Shown in pieces: positions 1 to 5,130 of a stretch of DNA of 6,165 bases. The DNA comes from Patescibacteria group bacterium (lineage in GTDB: Bacteria; Patescibacteriota; Minisyncoccia; JAHCSD01). The position numbers and the translations under genes were made by a program. The number at the start of each line of letters is the position of its first letter. Positions within the stretch are counted from its first letter, which is position 1. The stretch is taken from assembly GCA_018609185.1 (NCBI GenBank), contig JAHCSD010000045.1:1-6165 (forward strand), written 5' to 3'. The notes below the pieces were generated by a model. That model was given only the letters and a program-made list of their open reading frames with translations, ran no database searches and was not told the origin of the DNA.

Positions 1-2
1 TG

Positions 3-335
3 AATATGATGAAAGGTATGTCGGCTGCTATGCAGCCGACAACAGACTCGAGACACGAGGCAGTAGTAAATAGAACCATTAAAATTACTTCGCAAGATAT
101 TGATACACTGTTGGTGGATTTTTTGAGCGAGGTGTTGTATTTGGCACAAGTGAACAGGGAAGTGTATGGGGATGCAAAATTTCCCAAGTTTAGCGATATT
201 GAACTTGACGGCGAAATAATCGGTAAAAGAGCAGATTCGTTTGGAGAAGACATAAAAGCGGTTACGTACCATGGGGCGGAGATAAAAAAGAATAAGGACG
301 GATTATATCAAGTAGACATAATTTATGACATTTAA
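3..335 (+). CDS. Archease, 5'-truncated (RtcB ligase cofactor)
   Basis: Archease is a small metal-binding protein that speeds RtcB guanylylation and allows multiple turnover. The C-terminal part is diagnostic: an FLSEVLYL helix, then KAVTYHGAEIKK, then the terminal VDIIYDI, where family members end in a similar hydrophobic-Asp-Ile tail carrying a metal-ligand Asp. About 110 residues are present against roughly 135-145 in complete archeases. The missing part is the N-terminus with the HTAD-type motif. The reading frame is open to the contig edge, and NMMKGM at the start aligns with the internal helix that family members show as NAALGMF-like sequence. The ATG codons at 6, 9, 18 and 30 are therefore probably internal methionines and the true start lies upstream of the window. 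The gene overlaps rtcB by 11 bases, the usual archease-RtcB partnership. Identification rests on remembered family motifs plus the neighbour. Confidence 0.9.
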   Translation, partial: NMMKGMSAAMQPTTDSRHEAVVNRTIKITSQDIDTLLVDFLSEVLYLAQVNREVYGDAKFPKFSDIELDGEIIGKRADSFGEDIKAVTYHGAEIKKNKDGLYQVDIIYDI

Positions 336-1776
336 CGATCTCAAAAAAATCCACGATTATCTTTGGGAGATTCCAAAGAGTTTTCGGAAGGATATGCAAG
401 TTCCTGCGCGGATTTATGCTGATGAGAAAATGTTGAAAGATATTTTTCGGGATGAAAGTATGGCCCAGCTGGTAAACATGACTACCCTTCCAGGGATTAG
501 AAAGTATGCGATTGTCATGCCTGACGTGCACGAAGGCTATGGAGCGCCGATCGGGGGTGTGTTTGCGACCGATCCCGAAGAAGATGGTATTATTTCGCCC
601 GGAGCTTGCGGTTATGATATTTCCTGCGGTGTCCGATTATTAAAATCAAATCTAAGCGTTGAGGATGTTAAAAATAAACTTGAAGACTTTGCAACGCAAC
701 TTCAGCGGGATGTGCCCTCGGGTGTAGGCAGAGGAGGGCCCCTAAGATTAAAAGATCCGGATCTTGATAAGGTACTTCTTGGTGGAGCACAGCAGTTGGT
801 TGAGTCTGGATATGGGGAACAAGATGACCTAGGGCATCAAGAATCAAATGGTGTGTTAGAAGGAGGCGATCCAAGCCTCATAAGTTCTCATGCCAAAAAC
901 CGCGGGCGCGATCAATTGGGGACACTCGGCGCGGGGAACCACTTCGTGGAAGTTCAACGTGTGGATGAAATATATGATTTAGAAGTTGCAAAATCTTTTG
1001 GGCTCTCCAAAGATCAAGTATGCATTATGGTCCATACGGGGTCTCGGGGGTTTGGGCATCAGGTAGCAACTGACTATATTCGGCTCATGATGCAGGTCAT
1101 GCCTAAATACGGAATTAAGCTTCCGGACCGGGAGTTGGCATGCGCGCCATTTAATTCCCCGGAAGGTCAGAGATATTTTAAAGCAATGAAGTGCGGGGCA
1201 AATTTTGCCATGGCCAATCGGCAGATGATAACGCATTTTGTCCGAGGGGCGTGGAAGAAAGTAATGGGGGAGAACGGTGGATCACTCTCCGTGCTTTATG
1301 ATGTGGTACATAATCTCGTGAAACTTGAAGAATATGAAATAGAGGAAGGAAAGAAGCCCGTGCGTCTTGTAGTTCATCGTAAGGGGGCGACACGATCGTT
1401 CGGGCCGAATCATCCCGAAGTTCCCGAGGCATATCGCGAAGTAGGGCAGCCCGTGTTGATTCCGGGAAGTATGGGAACGAGCTCTCATGTATTGGTGGGG
1501 TCGGAACAAGGCATGAAGGAAGCATTCGGGAGTTCGTGCCACGGGGCGGGAAGGACTATGAGTCGTCACGCGGCGCTCAAGGTGGTACGAGGAGAAACGC
1601 TCAAAAAAGACCTTGAAGCGCAAGGTATTGTAGTGCGCGGCGGTTCGTGGCGAGGGCTTGCGGAAGAGGCGCCGATTGCCTATAAAGACGTTGACAGTGT
1701 GGTTAATGTTGTTCACAATGCAGGTATTGCCAAAAAAGTGGCGAGATTGAAGCCACTTGCGGTTGTTAAGGGCTAA
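325..1776 (+). CDS. rtcB: RNA-splicing ligase RtcB
   Basis: RtcB is a GTP- and Mn2+-dependent ligase that joins RNA 2',3'-cyclic phosphate (or 3'-phosphate) ends to 5'-hydroxyl ends, in tRNA splicing or RNA repair. The 483-residue length is normal for the family. Visible motifs are PDVHEGYGAPIGG (66-78), GYDISCGVR (96-104) with metal ligands Asp98 and Cys101, GAGNHFVEV (202-210) with His206, VHTGSRGFGHQ (236-246) with His237, YDVVHN (325-330) with His329, and CHGAGRTMSR (405-414) with His406. His406 corresponds to the histidine that carries GMP (His404 in the Pyrococcus enzyme). The DVDSVVNVVHNAG block (455-467) is also present. All expected metal and nucleotidyl residues are intact, so the enzyme should be active. 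The ATG at 325 lies inside the archease end, which suggests translational coupling. The N-terminal LKKIHDYLWEIP resembles Parcubacteria RtcB proteins as I remember them. Confidence 0.98.
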   Translation: MTFNDLKKIHDYLWEIPKSFRKDMQVPARIYADEKMLKDIFRDESMAQLVNMTTLPGIRKYAIVMPDVHEGYGAPIGGVFATDPEEDGIISPGACGYDISCGVRLLKSNLSVEDVKNKLEDFATQLQRDVPSGVGRGGPLRLKDPDLDKVLLGGAQQLVESGYGEQDDLGHQESNGVLEGGDPSLISSHAKNRGRDQLGTLGAGNHFVEVQRVDEIYDLEVAKSFGLSKDQVCIMVHTGSRGFGHQVATDYIRLMMQVMPKYGIKLPDRELACAPFNSPEGQRYFKAMKCGANFAMANRQMITHFVRGAWKKVMGENGGSLSVLYDVVHNLVKLEEYEIEEGKKPVRLVVHRKGATRSFGPNHPEVPEAYREVGQPVLIPGSMGTSSHVLVGSEQGMKEAFGSSCHGAGRTMSRHAALKVVRGETLKKDLEAQGIVVRGGSWRGLAEEAPIAYKDVDSVVNVVHNAGIAKKVARLKPLAVVKG

Positions 1777-1777
1777 A

Positions 1778-1843
1778 CTAGCTTTTAGCTTTTTAGGCCC
1801 TAGGCTCTAGGAACTACTAAAGCCTAGAAAGCTAGAAAGCTAG
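1778..1843 (+). repeat. CTAG-rich inverted repeat / long RNA hairpin after rtcB
   Basis: The left arm 1778-1798 pairs with the right arm 1822-1843. I count 21 pairs, two of them G-U wobbles (1793/1827 and 1785/1835), with a single bulged A at 1838. The 23-base loop contains its own 5-bp stem (1799-1803 with 1807-1811). The right arm is built from an 8-base unit, CTAGAAAG, repeated twice, then CTAGGAAG running up to the next start codon. Six CTAG tetramers lie in 66 bases, and I found only about half a dozen more in the rest of the window apart from one at 1864-1867. Both mismatched positions are T opposite G, so pairing is kept in the + strand RNA but not in the complementary RNA. No T-tract follows the stem, so it is not a standard intrinsic terminator. 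It could be a dispersed palindromic element, a processing or mRNA-stability site, or a control element for the next gene. Confidence 0.75.
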
Positions 1844-1847
1844 GAAG
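1842..1847 (+). promoter_or_regulatory. Possible Shine-Dalgarno overlapping the hairpin foot
   Basis: AGGAAG lies just before the ATG at 1851. Its AGGA core (1842-1845) leaves a 5-base spacer. The first two bases are also the outermost pairs of the 1778-1843 hairpin, so the site borders the structure and is only partly contained in it. The assignment is moderate because the sequence also belongs to the 8-base repeat series. Confidence 0.4.
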
Positions 1848-1850
1848 CTA

Positions 1851-2126
1851 ATGAAGAGATTGCCTAGAGGTATTCGAAAACATATACGGAGAGAAAAAGC
1901 CCGGATTCGCCGGGAAGTGTTTGATATAAAAGAGCAGGAGCAGCAAATTCAAGAGCTTCGTTTAAGGTTTTTACCGAAAGAAGCCCGAGAGGCAGAAAAA
2001 ATTAAGGAAGTGGCAATCGGGCCCGCCGAGGAAATTAAACAGAAGCAAGGACCTTCTGCTAAAAAAGTTAAAGTTAAAAAGCCCATAATCAAAAAAGAAA
2101 AAAGCCCGTCCAAAAAAAAGAAGTAG
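1851..2126 (+). CDS. Small, highly basic conserved-looking protein of unknown function
   Basis: This is a 91-residue protein that I cannot assign to a named family. It has about 21 lysines and 11 arginines. The N-terminal half (1-40) is arginine-rich and probably helical (RGIRKHIRREKARIRRE, then an acidic/Gln stretch), which would suit a short coiled coil. The last 30 residues are a low-complexity Lys/Pro/Ser tail ending in KKKK, encoded partly by a run of eight A at 2112-2119. There is no signal peptide, membrane segment or cysteine. The RGIRKHIRREKARIRRE block looks like a small protein I associate with Parcubacteria, but this is memory and not a search. Its position after rtcB and its charge make RNA or ribosome binding possible, as inference only. 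The ATG at 1851 is the only ATG near the start of the frame. The long overlapping antisense frame at 1949-2293 is an artefact of its composition. Confidence 0.75.
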   Translation: MKRLPRGIRKHIRREKARIRREVFDIKEQEQQIQELRLRFLPKEAREAEKIKEVAIGPAEEIKQKQGPSAKKVKVKKPIIKKEKSPSKKKK

Positions 2127-2159
2127 AAGAAAATTTCAGGTAATCGACCATCGATTGAC

Positions 2160-2186
2160 AAAAAGCTACCGTACATGGTAGCTTTT
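2160..2186. terminator. Bidirectional terminator-like hairpin
   Basis: A perfect 10-bp stem (2161-2170 with 2177-2186) surrounds a six-base loop. AAAA at the left foot and TTTT at the right foot form part of the stem, and one further A at 2160 gives a five-A run on the left, so the structure could act on either strand. It sits 35 bases after the basic-protein stop and 58 bases before the moxR-family start, where a boundary between the rtcB and MoxR clusters is expected. The U-tract on the + strand is short (four), so termination may be partial. A second T-run follows at 2199-2204. The 118-base spacer 2127-2244 also holds a 6-bp hairpin at 2142-2156 and no gene. Confidence 0.7.
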
Positions 2187-2232
2187 ACTGTAATCCTGTT
2201 TTTTGAAAACTTCATAACCCTAGAAATCCTAC

Positions 2233-2238
2233 GAGGTG
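2233..2238 (+). promoter_or_regulatory. Strong Shine-Dalgarno that fixes the MoxR start
   Basis: GAGGTG matches the anti-Shine-Dalgarno core and lies six bases before the ATG at 2245. The in-frame GTG at 2236-2238 is inside this site, so the longer reading from 2236 is very unlikely to be the true start. Confidence 0.8.
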
Positions 2239-2244
2239 GTTGAA

Positions 2245-3261
2245 ATGGTTCAAGATGATAGATTTTCTGAATATATTGAAAAGGTTTCCGCAATCGAATC
2301 CCAAATCCAAAGAGTTATTGTTGGTCAGAAACATCTTATTCGAGCTGGACTTATTTGCTTGTTTGCCGGAGAACACCTTCTTGTTGTAGGTGTCCCGGGG
2401 ACCGGAAAAACAAAATTTGGTATGGTGCTGGCGAAGGTCATCGATGCTCAATTTAAGCGTATTCAAGGAGCCTCTGACCTGCTTCCCCGCGATATTGTCG
2501 GATTTCCCATGATGATTCCCGGAACTAACACATGGACATTAAAAAAGGGTCCCATTTTCACGAACTTTCTTTTGTTTGACGAAATTAACAGATCGACTCC
2601 TAAGGCAAAAGCTGCGATCCTGCAGCCCATGCAGGAGAGGTTGGTAACTCTCGAGCTTATTGAAGAAATAAAAGGCGACCAAGAGGTTAGCCTGGAGGAT
2701 GATTCATTTCTACTCCCCGAACCATTTTTTGTTATTGCTACCATGAATCCAATCGACCAAGAAGGAGTGTATCCCTTGATTGAACCCGAAAAAGACCGGT
2801 TCATGATGAAGGTTGAGGTGGGATACCCAACATTTGAAGAGGAAAAAGAGATTGTAGAGAAGCAGTCGATTGAGGGTGAAGAGAACGTCGATACAGTCAT
2901 GTCTTCTCAGGAATTTGTCGAGATTATCCAGTTCATGAAGACTATTTATGTGGATTCTTCCATTGTGGATTTTGCGACTCACATTACAAAAATGACGCGC
3001 CCCGAAGAAAACGAAGCTCTTCAGGAACTTGTAAAATTAGGAGCGTCTCCCCGTGCTTCAATGAGGCTTGTTGAAGCCGCCCGTGTCTCCGCTTTCTTGG
3101 ACAGGCGGACACACGTAGTGCCCCGCGACATTCTTTCTGTGGCACACGATGTACTTTCTCATAGAATGATTCTTGTGAAGCAACCTTCGGACAGAAACCC
3201 GAGTAAACTAATCAGAAAGCTCATCTCTGGGGTATTGAACGAGGTGCGAGGATATGACTAG
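2245..3261 (+). CDS. MoxR-family AAA+ ATPase
   Basis: MoxR ATPases are cytoplasmic AAA+ chaperone-like proteins that usually work with VWA-domain partners to mature enzymes or envelope complexes. The protein has 338 residues from the ATG at 2245, within the family range. Walker A is GVPGTGKT (49-56), Walker B is FLLFDEIN (108-115), and sensor 1 is in ATMNP (165-169). The arginine finger is Arg185 in EKDRF, and sensor 2 is in GASPRASMRL (266-275), with the C-terminal helical lid after it. All nucleotide-binding residues are intact. The stretch between the PMQERLVTLE helix and LPEPFFVIAT is longer and more acidic than I remember for typical members, by about ten residues. The gene opens a cluster with DUF58 and VWA genes, the classic MoxR context, and its last 8 bases overlap the DUF58 start. 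The natural substrate cannot be read from the sequence. Confidence 0.95.
   Translation: MVQDDRFSEYIEKVSAIESQIQRVIVGQKHLIRAGLICLFAGEHLLVVGVPGTGKTKFGMVLAKVIDAQFKRIQGASDLLPRDIVGFPMMIPGTNTWTLKKGPIFTNFLLFDEINRSTPKAKAAILQPMQERLVTLELIEEIKGDQEVSLEDDSFLLPEPFFVIATMNPIDQEGVYPLIEPEKDRFMMKVEVGYPTFEEEKEIVEKQSIEGEENVDTVMSSQEFVEIIQFMKTIYVDSSIVDFATHITKMTRPEENEALQELVKLGASPRASMRLVEAARVSAFLDRRTHVVPRDILSVAHDVLSHRMILVKQPSDRNPSKLIRKLISGVLNEVRGYD
3241..3246 (+). promoter_or_regulatory. Shine-Dalgarno for the DUF58 gene, inside the MoxR gene
   Basis: GAGGTG lies seven bases before the ATG at 3254, embedded in the last codons of the MoxR gene. It supports the overlapping start chosen for the DUF58 gene and suggests coupled translation. 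Confidence 0.7.
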
Positions 3262-4129
3262 ATCAAAATATGTTGAAAAACGCCGACTGGAATTCGAGAC
3301 CCGGTTCAGGGTAATTAATGCTTTCCCGGGAAACTGGGAAAGCATTTTTCGTGGTGAAGGAGAAGATTTTTCCGAAATCCGAAAATATCAGCCCGAAGAC
3401 GACTTCAGAAAGATTTACTGGCCACTGGTAGCAAAAACAAATTCTTATATGGTTCGGGAGAATATCGCGCTCAAAGACCTGAAAATTCTTGTGGCGCTTG
3501 ATCTGTCTCCGTCCATGGGGTTTCATCTAAAGCCCGGAATGATTGATCTTTTCACGGGTCTTGTAGGTTCGCTGGCCGCGCGTTCCAGTATTCCGTTTGG
3601 GTTTTTTGGATCGAATGGCGATACTCAATATTTCTCTACCATCCGGACCGGTTGGGATCACTTAGACGACATTTTAGAGTGGCTGCTCGACTACGATTTT
3701 GCGGCTTCGGGGCACGAAACTGACTTTACCGAATACGCAGACTTTATTCTTGAGCATCTGCCGCGGCACAGTGTGGTCTTTATTCTTTCAGATTTTTCTG
3801 AAGAGATTGATACAGAGGAGTTTCGAATCCTTTCGGATCACTATGACTCTATAGCTGTCGTCATTCGTGATCCCCTAGAGATTGCTTTCCCTTCACTGCG
3901 AGGTGAATTCTCGTTCAAAAACTTTGACGGGAAGACCAACCGTGTGTGGCTTACCCCGAAGCGCGTCGAGCGCCTGAACAGGGAAATGCAAGAGGATCTC
4001 GCGCGAACAATCGAGACCCTGCAACGGTTTGATACCGATGTCATGCTGGTCGATTCTCCCGAAGCTGAAGAGGCATACGAGCGCTTGTCTGAATTCTTTC
4101 AACTTCGTCGTTCAAGGAGACACCAATGA
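3254..4129 (+). CDS. DUF58 / VWA-like domain protein
   Basis: DUF58 proteins are the usual partner of MoxR ATPases. Their exact biochemical role is not settled, but they carry a VWA-type fold. This one has 291 residues, no membrane segment and is probably cytoplasmic. The hallmark DUF58 block runs from about 32 to 69: FRGEGEDFSEIRKYQPEDD, then RKIYWPLVAKT and a VRE end, matching the family pattern of G-F-E-R-Y-P-DD-R-W-AKT/ART. After it comes a VWA-like core with Asp83, Ser85 and Ser87 in DLSPS, Thr156 in ETDF and Asp180 in ILSDF, so a metal-ion-dependent adhesion site looks largely complete. The C-terminus (235-291) is charged and helical. The start overlaps the MoxR gene by 8 bases, and the stop overlaps the next start in an ATGA. 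A perfect hairpin lies within codons 22-31. Confidence 0.92.
   Translation: MTRSKYVEKRRLEFETRFRVINAFPGNWESIFRGEGEDFSEIRKYQPEDDFRKIYWPLVAKTNSYMVRENIALKDLKILVALDLSPSMGFHLKPGMIDLFTGLVGSLAARSSIPFGFFGSNGDTQYFSTIRTGWDHLDDILEWLLDYDFAASGHETDFTEYADFILEHLPRHSVVFILSDFSEEIDTEEFRILSDHYDSIAVVIRDPLEIAFPSLRGEFSFKNFDGKTNRVWLTPKRVERLNREMQEDLARTIETLQRFDTDVMLVDSPEAEEAYERLSEFFQLRRSRRHQ
3317..3346 (+). other. Intragenic terminator-like hairpin in the DUF58 gene
   Basis: A perfect 11-bp inverted repeat (3317-3327 with 3336-3346) encloses an eight-base loop and is followed by TTT, so five T run from 3345 to 3349. The left arm is also part of a 12-base palindrome (3322-3333), so two pairings compete. The region encodes the residues around AFPGNWES, which looks like conserved protein sequence, so the repeat may be chance. 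In RNA it has the shape of an intrinsic terminator, placed about 65 bases into the gene. Confidence 0.45.
4114..4120 (+). promoter_or_regulatory. Shine-Dalgarno for the BatD-like gene
   Basis: AAGGAGA is a near-perfect ribosome binding site inside the end of the DUF58 gene. Its GGAG core leaves six bases before the ATG at 4126, which supports the ATGA-overlap start. Confidence 0.75.
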
Positions 4130-5130
4130 AGAAATTTATTTTTGGCCTTATTCTTTTCGCGACTGTATGGGTATTCGGATATGCAAGTGTTACCGCATTA
4201 TCTCAATTAGTTTCCCAAGACCCGGATCCTTCTCCATTGCTCAGAACATACTTTTTCCCACGAGACATACTATTAGATGAGCCACGAATACGCGCAGAAA
4301 TACGGGCGAGTCTGGACGCGGTCGCTATCGGGGAAGAATTTGAAATTGTGCTTGTTGCGACCTATGTTTCGGACGAGGTCAGTGTAATTTCTAGTTCGCT
4401 CAAAGACGTTTCTCTTGATCCCTTTGAGATACGTTCTGTTCGTATCGAAGGGGCACCTGTTTCTTCGTCCAGTATTTTAGATGTCGTAGTCGCCATCTAT
4501 ACCGTGCAATGCGTGACATGTCTCCCGGGGGAGGAATATAACCTTCCTTATATTCCCCTGGAAGTTGATATCGGGAACGGGCCGCGAGTTACCCTGCAGG
4601 TGAGCCCTCAAGGGAAGAAAATCCCCACGGTGTTTATCTACAACCCCGAGCTTACCGATCTTCGTGGCATGAAGCCGGCAGAAGCCATAAGCGTACCACG
4701 AACCGCAAGTGCCATCCTTATAGGAGGTGGAGTCATAATGGGACTCGTAGGAATCGTTGTCGGAGTAGCAACTCTGGCTTTCAAGGTGTTTACGGGACGG
4801 AGAAAAGTATCCGATCCGGCAACAGAAGAGTTTCGTTCAGCCATCAGGATACTTAAAGAAAGATTTGGTCAAATCGAAGATATGAACCCGCGGGAATTTC
4901 TCCAGGAAGTATATCTTGCTCTCGGCGTGTTTGTATTTAAGAAACATGGTGTTGACCTCATGACCGGAACCGCGCTATTGATTGGCGGACAACTCTCCAG
5001 TCACGTAGAAAAAGTTATTCGGGTGTGCGAGGAAGCATATAGCCCTGAATTGCCCACACGAGAAGCGATAGGACGAGTATGGACCTTGTTAGAAACAATT
5101 ATAGATATTGAAGAAGGGGGAGCGGGATGA
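4126..5130 (+). CDS. Two-pass membrane protein with BatD/DUF4381-like layout
   Basis: This is a 334-residue protein without a family I can name firmly. The N-terminus has two lysines followed by a hydrophobic segment (about 4-24), a signal peptide or anchor. Residues 25-193 look extracytoplasmic and beta-rich. One stretch, RIRAEIRASLDAVAIGEEFEIVLVA (from 54), has the 'vGe-F-l-l' look of BatD-type domains. A CVTC pair (Cys129, Cys132) lies in this part and could bind metal or form a disulfide. A glycine-rich membrane segment (about 195-222) is followed by GRRK, placing the C-terminal 110 residues in the cytoplasm. That tail is helical (FRSAIRILKERF, NPREFLQEVYLALGVFVFKKHG) and resembles the C-terminal regions of BatD/DUF4381 proteins. 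It sits between DUF58 and VWA genes, where MoxR operons commonly carry such proteins. It overlaps both neighbours by 4 bases. Topology is well supported; the family name is inference. Confidence 0.8.
   Translation: MKKFIFGLILFATVWVFGYASVTALSQLVSQDPDPSPLLRTYFFPRDILLDEPRIRAEIRASLDAVAIGEEFEIVLVATYVSDEVSVISSSLKDVSLDPFEIRSVRIEGAPVSSSSILDVVVAIYTVQCVTCLPGEEYNLPYIPLEVDIGNGPRVTLQVSPQGKKIPTVFIYNPELTDLRGMKPAEAISVPRTASAILIGGGVIMGLVGIVVGVATLAFKVFTGRRKVSDPATEEFRSAIRILKERFGQIEDMNPREFLQEVYLALGVFVFKKHGVDLMTGTALLIGGQLSSHVEKVIRVCEEAYSPELPTREAIGRVWTLLETIIDIEEGGAG
5114..5122 (+). promoter_or_regulatory. Shine-Dalgarno for the VWA gene
   Basis: AAGGGGGAG, inside the end of the BatD-like gene, offers a GGAG core four bases before the ATG at 5127. 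The spacing is short but usable, and the ATGA overlap with the previous stop makes reinitiation likely too. Confidence 0.6.

Noticed and set aside
6..335. A complete 109-residue archease starting at the ATG at 6
   Set aside because: The frame is open to the contig edge, the family is about 30 residues longer, and the first residues align with an internal helix, so the gene is cut by the contig start.
1178..1716. Long antisense frames opposite rtcB (1178-1525 and 1282-1716)
   Set aside because: They lie opposite a strongly conserved enzyme gene, have no recognisable domain and look like shadows of rtcB codon use.
1778..1850. CRISPR array or classic intrinsic terminator
   Set aside because: The units are 8 bases with no spacers, so it is not CRISPR. 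The stem is not followed by a T-tract, so it is not a standard intrinsic terminator.
2112..2119. Run of eight A as a programmed frameshift site in the basic-protein gene
   Set aside because: The run sits five codons from the stop in a lysine-rich tail, and I saw no meaningful extension in another frame, so composition explains it.
2155..2160. Perfect TTGACA box as a -35 element for the MoxR operon
   Set aside because: At 16-18 bases downstream the sequence lies in the terminator stem (around TAGCTT), a poor -10. The nearest good -10-like hexamer, TGTAAT at 2189-2194, is 28 bases away, too far. It stays only a weak possibility.
2236..2244. GTG at 2236 as the MoxR start
   Set aside because: The GTG is part of the Shine-Dalgarno GAGGTG, and the ATG at 2245 has ideal spacing to it.
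2463..2982. Antisense frames opposite the MoxR gene
   Set aside because: They have low-complexity serine-rich or nonsensical translations opposite a clear AAA+ gene, with no ribosome site or operon logic.
4029..4280. Plus-strand frame spanning the DUF58/BatD-like junction
   Set aside because: It overlaps two well-supported genes in another frame and has no domain.
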